Of a DNA stretch of 64,000 nucleotides, positions 9,503 through 22,236 are shown piece after piece. Under the pieces are notes generated by a model. That model was not told the DNA's origin and searched no databases. It saw only the letters and a program-made list of their open reading frames with translations. Within the stretch, counting starts at the first letter, position 1. The number at the start of each line of letters is the position of its first letter. Both the position numbers and the translations under genes were made by a program. The stretch is from Isoetes taiwanensis (lineage: Eukaryota > Streptophyta > Lycopodiopsida > Isoetales > Isoetaceae), in NCBI GenBank assembly GCA_021234155.1, contig JAJEKV010000100.1, positions 2,580,116 through 2,644,115 on the forward strand. The letters run 5' to 3'.

Positions 9503-12500
9503 TGTCAATGAATTATATTGTTGGATTAACACTTGAAGTTGGAAGGTATAAAAGTACCATACCTTCGTATTTGTGAGTCCATGGAAGCAAACAAGGTTTC
9601 CTTTGTGGTGCTGCTATTTATGATGCATCAGGTGGCCATAGGAATGTTTTGACCTATTGGAGCACTAAGAAGAAGCATGATTATTGCCGATACGTTTGGT
9701 TCTTTTGCATTGCTGGTGATTTTCCTTCTAGGCAGGTTTATAATTGCAAAAGGCAAGGAGATACTTCATTGTGTAGTTAATGTGAACATTATATTAAATG
9801 ATTAACATGCACAAACTGATTTGTTTTTTTTTAGACGAGATACATCCTTGATGGAGCATTTAAGTGATTCTACAGCTGATTATCTATAAATTTTAACAGC
9901 TAGACCTGGTAAACCAATAACTATTGCGAATAGTGTTTTAATCTCTCTGTTTGCTAAAAGTTTTGCTGTGGAAAACAGGGCAATTGAGACAACAAAGATT
10001 GCTGCAGACAAAGCTGGCAAATAATAAGCATTGAGGCTATGGCCTTGCAACATCAACGCATAAAATGAAGCCCTGAGCCTACCACAAATCGTTCTCGCAT
10101 GCCGGTACATGCTCATGTTTTGCTTCCCAGCTTCCGTCCATTTTACTCCATAGCTTCTACTTGCCTTTGCAAAATGGAGTTTTGCTCTCTCAGATAGTCC
10201 TTGGTTTGTCATGCACCTTATGAGTTTTGCATACATTTGGCCTTTTGTCCTCAACTATGACAACAGGTGAGCTATTCTGCCTATCAAAAAATCATAAATT
10301 GGTGCAAAAATTTATAATGGAAGCCATAGTAAGTTTATGCAGCCAATTGGGAAATGATTTCTTTAGTTTTCACCTATTTTTTGCAAACCCTAGCAAATGT
10401 TGAGGTCAGCTCGATGAATGCATGTTGCATCATGGCTGGAGCTTGGCAAATTGACTTGCATTGGCAATGCCCTTGCCTCTAAAAACGTAAATCCTAGAGA
10501 TGTGGCACAACATAAAAGATCCCAGCTTTATGACTTCTTACAACTCGTTTTCATCATATTCTCTATCTTCTCTTTTTACGCCAAATCAAAGCGGCAATTA
10601 CATTGTTGCAAAGGAACTCATCTTGGTATGCAATGCAAGCGGTTTACATTTTATCATTTATTATTGGTTTCTTTCAAGTAAACATTTTTCTCTATTACTA
10701 TTCAAAACAGTATTGTCCATCTATACACTAAATCTGTGATTTTCTGTCCCTGTAATCCAATCTGTTCGTACTAAGACTATTAAATCCTCCAATCAGGCCA
10801 CCAAAACCTAAAGATTATATAGAAACATTGGTAGAAATTCATGAGGAACTGGAAAATGCAACAGATCAGTATAATTCACACTTATGTCTTGAGCAATCAT
10901 TGATTTTGAGATACCTGGAAAAAATGCAATTGCTATGTTGCAGCCTTCGATCAGCACGAACACCTATCTCCCCTAGTCGCATATCACATCTATCATCTGG
11001 GTCTACATCTTCTACATTTTCTGTTTATAAAATGAAAGTCATATTTGATTGATAAAGGATATGAATCAGTTTTTTGCAAATGCTACCCGTGAAGTTAGAT
11101 GTTGTTGCGACAGCAACAGTGCATCTGATGAGATGTCCAATGACATCCAGAATGCTATATGGACAGATCGCTATCAATCAAGATCTCTAGTTGGTAATTA
11201 TTCCTGTACTTACCTTTCTATTTTGAAAATGTTTCACAAGCAACAATTTCTTCCTGAAATTCTTTCAATAATTTGTGATATTGTTATTCCTGAAGGAATG
11301 TGGAATATATGGAGTACTGGAATTCAGTTATAACACAAAAGTGCCATGTACAATGGTACTTTTGTGTAGTATAGTATGTGTAGTGCATGTATACGTCCTG
11401 TCCTTGAGAGCTAGCAATAAAGCCAACACAAAAGCAACCTATTTCTAATTGTCCATCTTTGTCACTTTTTAATTTCAACCCTATAGAAGCTCTTGGGTTA
11501 TTGTTTTCGGTCATACAGTTGCCTTGTTGAATTTCGTAACACATCAAATTTGGCCAAACGCTATGTTTCTTATAAAACTTAAGTGTTGCCTGTCTCATGC
11601 CGGCTTGAAGTAGCCTGGAATCAAATCTATAAGGAATAATTTGGTTTGATGTACTGTCTTTCTCCAAGCCTGGAATCAAACATATAACGACTAATTTGGT
11701 TTGACGTACTATCTTTAGTTCCTCCTGCATCTCCAGGCAGAAGGCTAAGTCAAGGTCAACAAGCTAGGATGATTATAAATCTTTGGAGAGCATTTAACCG
11801 TATAACTTCAGGACATTACTTTTTTTAACATCTCCATGCCAATAGTAAGCAGGAGAGTTTTGATTCGTTATTTCTCTTGCAGGACAAGTCCATCTATAGG
11901 TAGCTCGGGATTATTGCCAAGTTTCAGTGTCATTGGAGATGGATTAGTGGATGGTCACCAAAGCTATCTGTAGTTAATTTTGGATGCCATGGATTTTTCC
12001 ATGTCAAATTTCTTTTTAACTCGTCAGAATAATCTGGCTATAACGAAATGTAGCTTCTAAGTGAAGCTTTCATTTACATGCTTAGGCAATGGCACGTGCA
12101 ATAACTGTTAGTTCCCATTTGGCTCGCCCTTGTGTATTTGTTATCTTCTCGATACGACCAAAGCAACAACAAAGGATCTGGCATCCAATTTTAAGTGTGC
12201 ATTATTGGAAAAAGTTAATTAGAAAGGAATTATTGAAAACGATTAATTAGAAAGGGAATCCAAAAACTATGGATTGACTATGTACTACCATAGCCCCTTT
12301 GTGTAGTTGGAATACATCTTTTGAGCCATTAACAACACGAACATACTGATATATCCTGGTATATCCTGGTGCTAGATGACGGAACATACTGATATATCCT
12401 GGTGCTAGATGACCTTAATACATGTTGTACAACTTAAAATAGCGGGGAACAACAAAACGGTTGAAATAATAGAAAAGTTCGTCCACGTCTATGCTGTGAA

Positions 12501-12545
12501 CTATGGTATTTGTGAGATGGTCTATTAAATCGCTAACGAACAACA
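9503..12545. other. No confident gene; two unidentified reading frames and small tandem repeats
   Basis: A 124-codon minus frame (9880-10254) has a hydrophobic stretch near its C-terminus (YYLPALSAAIFVVSIALFST) but no family match. A plus frame at 10,798-11,052 begins at an acceptor-like site and reads PPKPKDYIETLVEIHEELEN. It may be an exon remnant; I do not recognise it. Tandem repeats: two 53-bp units at 11,612-11,718 and 'tgatatatcctggtgctagatgac' units at 12,343-12,412. Confidence 0.4.
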
Positions 12546-12578
12546 AACATGCATATTCTCCGGGAGACTTTCGGTTTA

Positions 12579-13890
12579 TGCCCCCAACGTGGATCTTATG
12601 TCCACCGTGGACTGTTTTTATGGCTTCGTGGGCGGACCGATATCATTTTATTACTGTTGTCTATGTTTCTTGAACAAAAACAAATACAGGAAACACAACA
12701 AACAGCAACCCGAGAACCCAAAAAAAAACAAAAAAACTAGCAAACCGAGAACCCAAAACAACAAAAAATTCTAATTTTTCTGATTAGGCCTCCTCAGGAC
12801 CATTTAAAACCTCTCTGTTGTACAATCTAACATGATCACACAACACATTGAATGCCTCATTTTTTACTTTCACAAACCGTTTTCTCCACATGTACTCAAA
12901 AAAATATGATTCATACAATGCCTTAACGGTACCATAACGTGGCAACGATCTCTTAACAGTCAAAGTATCCTTTGTTCTATCTGGAACAGACACCATAAAC
13001 ATCTTTTCTGAATCCCTCTCTATTCCACCAAAAACCCATTGCCCTTCCACTCTTCTTCCTCTATTATATTTTCTCTTACCAAATTTGCTCTCATCGATCT
13101 CCACAATCTTTCAAAGGCCACCTATTACTTCACTATGTTTCTGAATGGAGATGCTGCAAATATCTCGACAAAAATTGTACCAATTGACAATGGCCTCTCT
13201 TTCAATACCACATTAATTCATAGTGCATTCTTGAGGCATTCTCATTGCCCAACAATACATGACTAAGAGCATTTTATCTAATGTAAGATGTGATCCAAAA
13301 AACCAAGTACCTCTATGAAGCAAACATTGAAAGTTGCACCTTTTTCCTTTGCACTTCCATTTCATTCCATCCTTCGTTCCCCTGTTGTCTCCTCTTAGCT
13401 TCATTGTTTTTCCACATTTTTCACAATCTCTTCGCTCAGGCAACATGCCAATATGGATGCATAATGCAATTGTTTCATCTTTGGTAGCAGTTCTTGCAAG
13501 CAACTGTTGAAGCAACTGTTGCATGGTAGTGATATTCGGATTGGAATTGTTGAAGTCCAATGCCGTTGAATTGAAAGGAAAAGTAGAAATTTCTGAAATA
13601 AACAGTGAAATGGAGCAAAAAAAAAAAACCACAGAGAACAGAAGCAAAGAATGTTTTGGGTTCTTCTGGACTCCATTTCAGTGATCAGTGGAGTAGGTGG
13701 AGCAGGTGAAGCAATTGATCGACACTGTTTCGATCTCGATCTGCTTCTGTTGCATTAAACACTAATGAGCAGCATAATTTTACTATACCGTTACGAACCC
13801 AAAAAAATTTGTCGTCCGTCCGCCCGCGATGCCATAAAAAATGTCCATGATGTGGACATAAGGTCCATATCGGGGAGGAGGGGGAAGGGG
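12579..13890 (-). mobile_element. Merlin-like (IS1595-type) DNA transposon, decayed
   Basis: Inverted ends of about 65 bp flank the transposase remnant. The left end reads cttatgtccaccgtggac...TTTTTATGGC-tcGtGGGCGGAC (12,595-12,638). The right end carries the inverted partner gtccgcccgcgatgccataaaaa...gtggacataagg (13,820-13,872). Outermost bases GTTTAT(A)GCCCC also match. I could not find a convincing 8-9 bp target duplication. Total length about 1.3 kb fits a small one-gene element. Confidence 0.7.
12784..13647 (-). pseudogene. Merlin/IS1595-family transposase pseudogene
   Basis: One minus-strand frame is open except for a TAA near 13,210 and a TGA near 13,108. The N-terminal part has a zinc ribbon (CEKCGKTMKL...WKCKGKRCNF) followed by LLHRGTWFFGSHLTLDKMLL. 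Downstream comes VEIDESKFGKRKYNRGRRVEG and QWVFGGIER, the family signature with the first catalytic Asp. After PDRTKDTL the expected segment with the second catalytic Asp and the Asn/His-rich motif is missing, and sequence resumes at FFEYMWRKRF near the C-terminus. Two stops plus an internal deletion mean no active enzyme. The zinc ribbon and signature make the assignment strong. Confidence 0.85.
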
Positions 13891-16800
13891 CTATAAACTG
13901 AAAACTACCCTATTCTCCAAAGAGCCCATAGTAACATGTTTAAGTTGGCAACCTAGACCAATACCCCAATCAACATCTTCTTTTTTATTTTGGTAAGGGG
14001 TTGGGGAATGTGCTGTCAGGTACCGCATGGAGCACCCCATGGAATGCCCGCCGATGCGGCGTTCCTTCCCCTTTAAGGGGACGCTGCGTTGCCAGCATTG
14101 AATGCCCAAGTTTTCGAACTTGCCTAAAGTCTTTCTGCTACCTAGGAATTTTGGATACTTAATTCTTACCTGGCCGGCCTCTATGCCGCTCTTCTATTCT
14201 GGTCTCGCCGGGCTTGAGCTGGGTCGTGTGCGATGGTCTTCCTCTCATTTTTGCAGTTCAAATCAATTGTTTTGGCTAAGTGCGCTCACCACCGGACTAT
14301 GGCTATGGCTATGGTGATGGCTAAGTGGCCCGGTGTGCATGGCTTTAATCCTTCAGCTTATTTTTATTTTTGGTTCATACTAACCAGTGAGATTGCTTTC
14401 ATTTGCATGTCCTTTACATTCGAGAATAATGCTGCCTGTTGCAAAGCGCTCAGCTATGGCAAAGTCCAGCAATAAGCTTCAGTACTATTCCAAGCTTTCT
14501 CAAGCTTTCCATTGCTGAATGATATGCCTTTGAACGTTGAAAACTTCCAGAGTTACAACTAAAGTGATTACAGATACGAACAAATGATGGAAAGGTCATT
14601 ATAGATACGAATAGATAAGGAAGAGGTCATATTATAGATACGAATAGATAAGGAAAAGGTCATTTGGCGATCCTTGACGATTTTAATAGCTCTTCCTTGA
14701 ACCCCAACCTTTGTTTTATTCCAGCCTCTCAAAGCAAGAAAGCTCTAACTGTTTCTACCTTCGTTTGCAGATTCTAGAGCCCTCTTCAAGGTTTGGAGCA
14801 AGCTAATGAATCTGGTCACAAGTGAGGCTACTCCCCTGTTCCTTCCTGTATTCACAGATTATTATTTCAAATCATTTTCCCATCTCTGTTTACACTGCAG
14901 AAATAATCATATTCTATGATCAATGAGCAGAAGGAACCGATTCGCCAAAGCAACATCATTTCTAACAATGCTTTCCAGAACCTTTTCCAGGTGATATCCC
15001 TGCCATATTTGCTGATCACCATTAGCTCTGACAAATACTATTTGCAGGAGGCATGGAGCTGGATTTGTCTTGCATGACTTTTTGGGAGATTAATTTGTGC
15101 TTTGACACCAGCCCATTAAGGTTTGTTGAGAAGCTGATACTAAAGCATATCGTTCATTAGCCTGGCATGCTATGTATATTTAAATGTCAAAGATTTATGA
15201 TCTATAGTTTTGCTTTGGTTAAATTTCTTGAAGCCCAAAAATTATGCCCCTTGCAGATAGCAAGATGGACCTGCACTTTCGCTGATCCTTACCTCAGATC
15301 AAGTATTAATGCTTTTCACTTTAGGCCAGTGTTAAGAGTTTTTGCTTTATTGACGATTCTGCAATGCTAATTGAATGCTTTTCCTATATCCATCTTTGGT
15401 CGCCTTGATCTCTATAGGCATTTACTTGGCCAGGGAAAAGGTTTATCTTATAAAACTTCTAAGTTTCACTCCGAATCTGAACCTCTATACTCTTGGTGAT
15501 GACATTCTGAAAATTAGGATAAGAAATACGTATTTGTCTCATTTGCCCTGGGGTCTCATCAGTTCAAAGTGGCAAGGTCATAACTTTCATACCATATATT
15601 AACAGCTCTTTCATATGTAGGAAATGATAATGGATGGGAGTTTTCTTCCCTTTTGGACGTTAGTGTCACTATATACTAAAGGTTTGAAATTTTAATAATC
15701 AGATGGATTAACTAATCCCTGTTAATTCTAGCTAGACCTTTAACCAATGCATTGCTAATGCGGTTGCATATTGGTAAATGTTGGTTGCTCTTACCAATTG
15801 ATTAAATGCTACTCTAACCAGTATCTACTTGGCAAATTTTTATGCTATAAAAACAATTGTTGTGGTGCAATGGGGAACCTACACTTGAGGTTCAGCAACT
15901 AAAAGTAGTTTGGTTCATCTACACCATCTATATTGCTTGGTTAATAAGAATTTGTGTTCAGTCTTAATTTATTTTTGGTTGAGATGAAACATTTGTGTTT
16001 GAAACGAAGGCAGTCTTGCATGTCCTCATGTTTGTAAGGTTCTATACCTTGGTTAATAATGTAGCCATATACATTTGTGCTCTGTTTTGCAGACCCTCAT
16101 TTCATTAGCCTGGAGCTTTTGCAAAATTAGAGGTAAGAATTGTAAGCAGAATAGGTTTATGCAATTATAATCAGCTTATTATGTTTAAGGTATAGTTGTT
16201 CATTTGTTTAGTCTTCCTTTTATACATTTTCATGTTTGGTGAAAGAAGGAAAAGCAATAAATCAGGATGAACTTACGGCGCTATTTGAAACAATAAAGCT
16301 TTCCTTTTTATGAAAAGCATCAGAGTTGAATTCTTCTGGCTTTTCAAGGCATACAATATCATGAAACTATTCATTGTATTTCTTTCATTTATATTGTTAA
16401 ATATCATATCGACTTTTGGCCAAAGAAATTAGATTATGCACATCAAAACATTATTGTGTTAATAACTACCATAAGTTGCATGAGTAAAACTGTAGGATAT
16501 ATGTGACCACATGAGCGAAGCGATGAAATTTTTTCATAGCATTTGGAATGTAGTAGTTTCTCTAATCAATTTGATTTATCTTCTTGATTGTACGGCTACC
16601 AACAAGGGAGTCCTCATGTTCTATTTCAAATAGTGGATATGTACTCCATCGAGGACCCAAAGGTCTTTGAATAAAGTTAAAGCAAAGACAATACTTGGTC
16701 ATACCGAGAATATTTTATGGATCATCAAATTTATAATGTGCGTAAACATGTATATAGAAAACTATACTATATTTCAGATTGTTGACTTTTGTATTTATCT

Positions 16801-17974
16801 TTTTTGGCCAAGGAATATAGTAGACAAATACCATTTCCAAATGCATCCCAAAGTACCGCAGAATGTTATAGTTTTTCTTGAGTTTTTCATGCCAAAGTTC
16901 TAATGTTATAGTCTCAAGAAAGTTTGTGATGGTGCTATAAATGAGATATTGAACCCATCATAATGGGCTAAATATGTCTATTATTTCAATATGTCAATTA
17001 TAGCACCCCCTTCTGGTCTTCTGGTCTTGAGAAGTGGAACAAATCAATGCTGCTGCGAATGTGCTTATTTGTTGGCGTTTGCTGAGTTTATCCTCACATT
17101 TTACTTTACCCCAGGTGGATTGGATCTCTCTCTTAGATAACTAATGTTTATATTTATTAGATTAATAATAGTACATGGTTTCGAACACTCTCGGTATATC
17201 ACCATAAATATATTTAGGACATCAAGATACCATATCATTCACATGAATAGCATATGGGAGTTGACCAACAAGTCTTGCTAGGAATTGTTCAAATGCCTCC
17301 ACATAATAATGTCCACTTCTAATTCGTCCTACTCATACGTCCTACTCACACACGCACCAAATATATATGTGCATGTACACGTCCACGAAAGCACACATGT
17401 TCTAAATCCTATTTCGCAGATTCATGTGTACCCATGTTCTGAAATGTCCTATTTTTTGTGCCAATGTTAAATTTCTATTGCACCATTTTGAATACCCATT
17501 ATATCTATATACCCTTCTATGAAGCCAAAGGTCTACAACAGATACAAAAAGAATACTATATCATTGTCTTGGGTTTACACGTGTCTTTGACTAATGCCCC
17601 ACATCCATTTCATCCCATCTCATCTGGCTCAACTCTTTCTATTCATCTATCTGCTTCATATCCATGGCTAATGCTCGGCATGAACATAAACCAATTCCCC
17701 TTCATCCTTTGCAATGCACCCCCTTTCACCCTACCCCATCCTATTCCAACCTCTCCATTCTGTTATCTCAACTATTCCATGCATCTAGACTAATGCCATG
17801 CGTGGGCTTTATGTTCTCCTTACCATGTTTTGAAGCTCATTTTTTTTATAGCCTTAGTGGCAGGAACCTTTACACAGGCACTTCAATACCTCTTTGGACA
17901 TGATTATATTTACCAACTTCTTATTCCATCCATAAAATCCATTACACTACCAATTTCACGCATCCAAGATTAAT
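13891..17974. other. No gene recognised
   Basis: Holds a short tandem repeat at 14,568-14,662 (units of about 38 bp, 'tatagatacgaatagataaggaa-aggtcat') and a GC-rich hairpin-like stretch near 14,040-14,100. The remainder is AT-rich. It may belong to the Helitron-like element whose 3' end is at 18,003, but no 5' end or Rep/helicase was seen. Confidence 0.45.
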
Positions 17975-18003
17975 GCCCGGCATCGCCGGGCATACGTTTC
18001 TAG
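17975..18003 (+). mobile_element. Helitron-like 3' terminus (plus strand)
   Basis: A perfect hairpin GCCCGGC-atc-GCCGGGC (17,975-17,991) is followed by ATACGTTT and CTAG, then T. This matches the Helitron terminal layout of GC hairpin, 8-nt spacer, CTRR and insertion before T. The element would extend to lower coordinates. Confidence 0.55.
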
Positions 18004-18363
18004 TATGAATAGATATACACTCCATATCCAACCTAATAAGCTAAATATCAATAATTGACCATTGATTTGACTAGGCTTCATAAGAGATATTACATGCAAG
18101 CAGAATTTGGCAATGAAAAAACCAAGCAAGATATATGAAATCAACATTTTCACTCCGTATACATCTTGATAGATGCAATGTACAATTGAAACATTTACAA
18201 ATCTTGCTAAAGTCTTTGCAATCCCTGTAAATCAATACAAATAAAGCTACTATTTAATTTTCATTGAACCATGTCTTCCAATTTTGGCTCCCAGCCAAGT
18301 CACTGAATCTGTACAGGTGTTCTTTGGTATGAGCATCATGATGTCGAGAGCAATGGTTCTTAT

Positions 18364-21300
18364 CAGTGTGTAAATTTGACGGCTTTCACGCCTGTTTTTG
18401 GCCATTTTGCCCGTCAAAACGAGTAGAAAATTTTTTTGCCCTGCAAATGAAGGGCACCAAATTGGGAAATGCCCGTCATAAGAAAGACAAGAAAAAAATT
18501 TATATGGCATTTGAAGGGCTGGGAATGTAAGTTTGCCTGTCATTTTTTATGTATATTATATCAGTATAATACTTTGTATAATACGATTAATATTTGTATT
18601 TGTACATATTTTTTAAAACTTAGAACCAACAACCAAGTCAATGGTCTATAACAACAAAAGGTTTTTCAATTATAATATCACACAAATCACTCACGATTCC
18701 ACGAAACCAACCATTGAACAAAGAACAAACAAATCAAGATTTTATTCAAGAAATTCGGCCCGGGCATTGCGGGCAGATAGCCGACTGGATTGGAAAATTT
18801 GGCGGGCTGTTGGGGAAGAGGAACCGACCTGCTCATGCTCACCGGAATGGATGGAAATCGACCTGCTCACCGGAATGGATGGAATCCGAAATGCTGGCCT
18901 TGCATTATGAATTCTTCTCAGACGGATTGCTGCAGCACCTTTGACAGAATCATTGTTTTCTTGAAAAGAAAAGCATGACACAGGTTTGAACAGAAAACCC
19001 AACAGGCCCAAACCGTGTTCTTGCATCTGAATTATCTTTTCTGTTGGATAATGAATCCATTACCTACAGGAGCTCATCACACCGAGGCATTTTACTTCAT
19101 TTGGAATCGGGAAGGCAAGACTGAATCGTTAAGGCAGGTATGAATCTTCTGATAATTTGCTGGTTGTTGCAAACGGAATGTGCAAATATAATGGCTTCTG
19201 CTGCAAACAGAATCTGCATTGAGAATTAGTAGAAGAAAGATGAGCTTAAAGAATGCTTGATCGTTTATAGAAGCCAGGATCATCAATTTCTTTCACAGTT
19301 TAACAATTTAACAGGTATGCTTTCTTCTCCATATCTCTGATTTCTTGCAAACTTAGTTCACAGTTATGCTTTAACTCTTAAATTGCATGCATTCTCATTT
19401 TTTTTTTGCAATTTGATGCCTCAGTCATTAGTGGGCTATCTTTCTTTTCTTTCTGAGACGTGATCATGGAAGACACAAGGGAAGGTAAGCATTTAATCCA
19501 AAGCATTTGCCATCTATTATTTTCTTGCATCTGAATTTTCTTTACCTCTGTTATTTTGATTCATAGGTTCATCCAGGAGGAAGAAGAGAAGAAAAGCTGA
19601 TCATTGTAGGTCTATGCTCTCTTTTTTTAAACTGTCTCAAACTTCAGTTGTTAGTTCAAGCTCTGAGACACAGCAGCAGCAACAAGCAAGAGTTATTGAG
19701 GTCACAAATGAATCAGTGGTAGAAATTGCAGATGCCTCTACTAGTGTTGGAACAGATGCATCGTGTGTTGCTGCTAGTTCTTCTTCCACTAACAAGAAAA
19801 GAAAATGGAGAAATGAATGGACGAAGGTTCACAAGTGGGCTTTCAGAGTCAAAAGTGCTACAAATGAAGATCGTGCAATAACTGGTGTATTGATGCCAAG
19901 AAAGATAACACATACATAAGGGAAGGACCTAGAATGATGCAGTTGTCAGCATTAAATGATCATGCAAGATCGGAAGACCATAAATCGGCAGTTGCTAAGC
20001 ATTTGCTTAAATTGAAAGGTGTAAATGCAAAGGGCCCGATTGAGCATACAATTGATGCAACTCACCTTTCAGAAATGTCCAGAGTTATCGTGTGCATTCA
20101 AAATGTCCATTGGTTGGCACAATGTGCCATCCCATTACACAGGTTCCCTGATCTTTCTATTCATATGCGATGCCTGCGAACACCAGATATTCCTGCCACT
20201 GATGAGTATGGTGCTTACACAAACAAGATGGCTGCACGAGAATTTCTATTGAGTATATGCAATATTTTTAGATCCAGTTTACTTGATGAGGCGAGCTCCT
20301 TCCCCTATATTTCTATTCTTGTTGATGAGTCTACTGATCGTACGCTTGAAAGACATCTCATTTTGTATATGCAATATTTGACCGAAAGTGGAAAGGGGGA
20401 ACCCAAATGCACATTTATAAGGCTTTTATCACTTGAAAATGGTAGTGCTGAAGCTGCTTACGATGTTGTACAAGCATTATTGATCTGTATGGATTTGAAT
20501 GAGGATAAAATTGTTGCTATTGCCACTGATGGCGCATCTACTATGTTAGGCTGTCGCACAGGAATGGTAGCTAGATTTCAAGCAAGGAACCCTGAAATTA
20601 AAGGTGTTCATTGTATAGCCCATAGAGAAGCGCTTGCAGTAAAGGATGCATTGACATCGAAGCAAAATGCTTTTGTTTTTTATTTTATTGACAAGCTGGC
20701 TAATAAAGTTTACTCATGGTTGGGAAAGTCATCAAACCGACATGAAGAGTTCAATAATTTACTTGAATTGTATGATGAGCATCACTTGAATGTGCTACAA
20801 ATACATGGTGTGCGATGGTTGTCTAGAGGGCAAGTAATGGAGAGATTGGTTTGCCTAATGCCTGCTATTTTTGGATCAATGGAAAATGAATGACAACAAA
20901 CTTTATGAGAAGGCTACTATCTTTCAGGTACGCTTTAATATCAATTTATTTGCTTCGTAATTTCTTTCTTTTATAAATTAATTAATAGTTCATGTACATT
21001 TATTGGCAGATGTCCTTGTTGAGTTGAATAAGCTAAGTTCAGAATTTCAAAGGGATGGACTTGATGTCACGAAGATAAGCTACTGGTTAGATTTATTGAA
21101 GGAGAAGTTTACTAGAAAGTATCTCTCGATAGAGTATTTGGTGAAGGTACAAAGCATCTTGGTCTTTTTATGAATTGTTGCAAGGATGGTAAGATGACAT
21201 TTGTGGATGCTCTTACTCATGTACTCTTTTTTGATACGTATTTATATAGCATGTGCATTTTCTACGTATTTTTTGTTAATTTGGATTTTGTCATTTCGAA

Positions 21301-21430
21301 TTTTTGTCTGGCATATGAAAGGTTGAAATTTACAAAGTTTCTGTCATGCAAAAAGGCATAAAACATTTTCCCTGCGAAAAGGCATAAAACATTTTCCCTG
21401 TCCTTCGCAAACTGTCAAATTTACACACTG
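18364..21430 (+). mobile_element. hAT transposon with both ends and 8-bp target duplication
   Basis: The left end starts CAGTGTGTAAATTTGAC and the right end is its exact 17-bp inverted copy (21,414-21,430). The 8 bp before the left end are GTTCTTAT and the 8 bp after the right end are GTTCCTAT, a target duplication with one mismatch. Length is 3,067 bp. The enclosed transposase remnant is hAT-type, so ends, duplication length and gene all agree. Internal short duplications lie at 18,826-18,886 and 21,345-21,402. Confidence 0.9.
19466..21200 (+). pseudogene. hAT transposase pseudogene (ZNF862/KIAA1586-like type)
   Basis: The likely start is the ATG at 19,466. A 19-nt exon is joined across a GT-AG intron (19,485-19,566) to a Lys/Arg-rich segment (GSSRRKKRRKADHC, probably nuclear targeting), a Gln-rich stretch and KWRNEWTKVHKW. 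A frameshift near 19,870 leads into a zinc-finger remnant ending SALNDHARSEDHKSAV. The DDE-fold part follows: SILVDESTDRT (first Asp), VAIATDGASTMLG (second Asp), GVHCIAHREALAVKDA and HGVRWLSRG. A further frameshift occurs near 20,890, then LADVLVELNKLSSEFQ continues. The C-terminal dimerisation region with the catalytic Glu was not found before the element ends. It is broken, but the family call is firm. Confidence 0.85.
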
Positions 21431-22136
21431 GTTCCTATTGAGAAAATTTGCTTATTACAAATCACACACATCTTACTAAACATGGACAAGAGAAGTGGCC
21501 ACCAAAATTAGTGATGTAATGGCTTCCGCAGACAATGCTTCTTTAAAGAACAAATAAATCGAACATCTCTGAAAGCAAGCCATATAATAGAACATAAAGA
21601 AGCAATTATGAAGCTTTATACCATAAGTGACCTGCAACTGTCAAAGATTTGCTAGATATGAATCCATACTCACTCAGGTTTCGCGGTTGCCGAATACTGT
21701 AGGAAAGCAATAGTAAACGCATGGAGCAAAGGGTGTTGTCTACATTAGTGAATCAATCCACTCTTTAGAAGCTTCCTACTCCCAACAATAAAAAGCAGCC
21801 TACAGAAACTTTCTATCACAAAAATCCCAAAGAAAGAAAGAAAACCAATAACCAACAGTAGATTATCTAAGAAACGTAAAAGACAGTTAAGAAGCATTCT
21901 GCTTTATCCTCTAATAGCGCCGCGCCACGTGGCATGTTTCAAATCCAAGAATGTTACTGAAATTTTTTTGTTCTTTGTTCTGTGACGAACTGCAAGAAAC
22001 GGCTGTTCCAGCATTTCTACTAGCATCCTCACGATTTACCCAGCATTCCGGAGCTTTTACCATGCATTCCAAGGATCTACCAAGCATTCCAGAGCTTTCA
22101 CCGCAGAATGCTTCTTTACTGTCTTCCACGTTACAA
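21431..22136. other. No gene recognised; degenerate short repeats
   Basis: Between 22,010 and 22,100, 'agcattcc-gagctttyacc' recurs about three times. Nothing else is recognisable. Confidence 0.4.
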
Positions 22137-22236
22137 GAAAGGCGATCTACATGCCTTTCCTGGCATGTCAACAGGGCTCCGCGCTTCGCGCGTCGCCCTG
22201 TTTCCATGCCCAGGAAAGGCATGTAGATTGCCTTTC
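22137..22236. repeat. 100-nt near-perfect hairpin
   Basis: The left stem GAAAGGCGATCTACATGCC continues TTTCCTGGCATGtcAACAGGGC. It pairs with GCCCTGTTtcCATGCCCAGG and its continuation AAAGGCATGTAGATtGCCTTTC. The apex is tccGCGCttcGCGCgtc. The stem is about 41 bp with only a few mismatches. Reading frames on both strands here are mirror products of the palindrome. It could be a pre-miRNA-like foldback or a tiny MITE. Confidence 0.8.

Noticed and set aside
13213..13487. Extra plus- and minus-strand frames over the zinc-ribbon region
   Set aside because: They are alternative frames of the Merlin-like transposase remnant.
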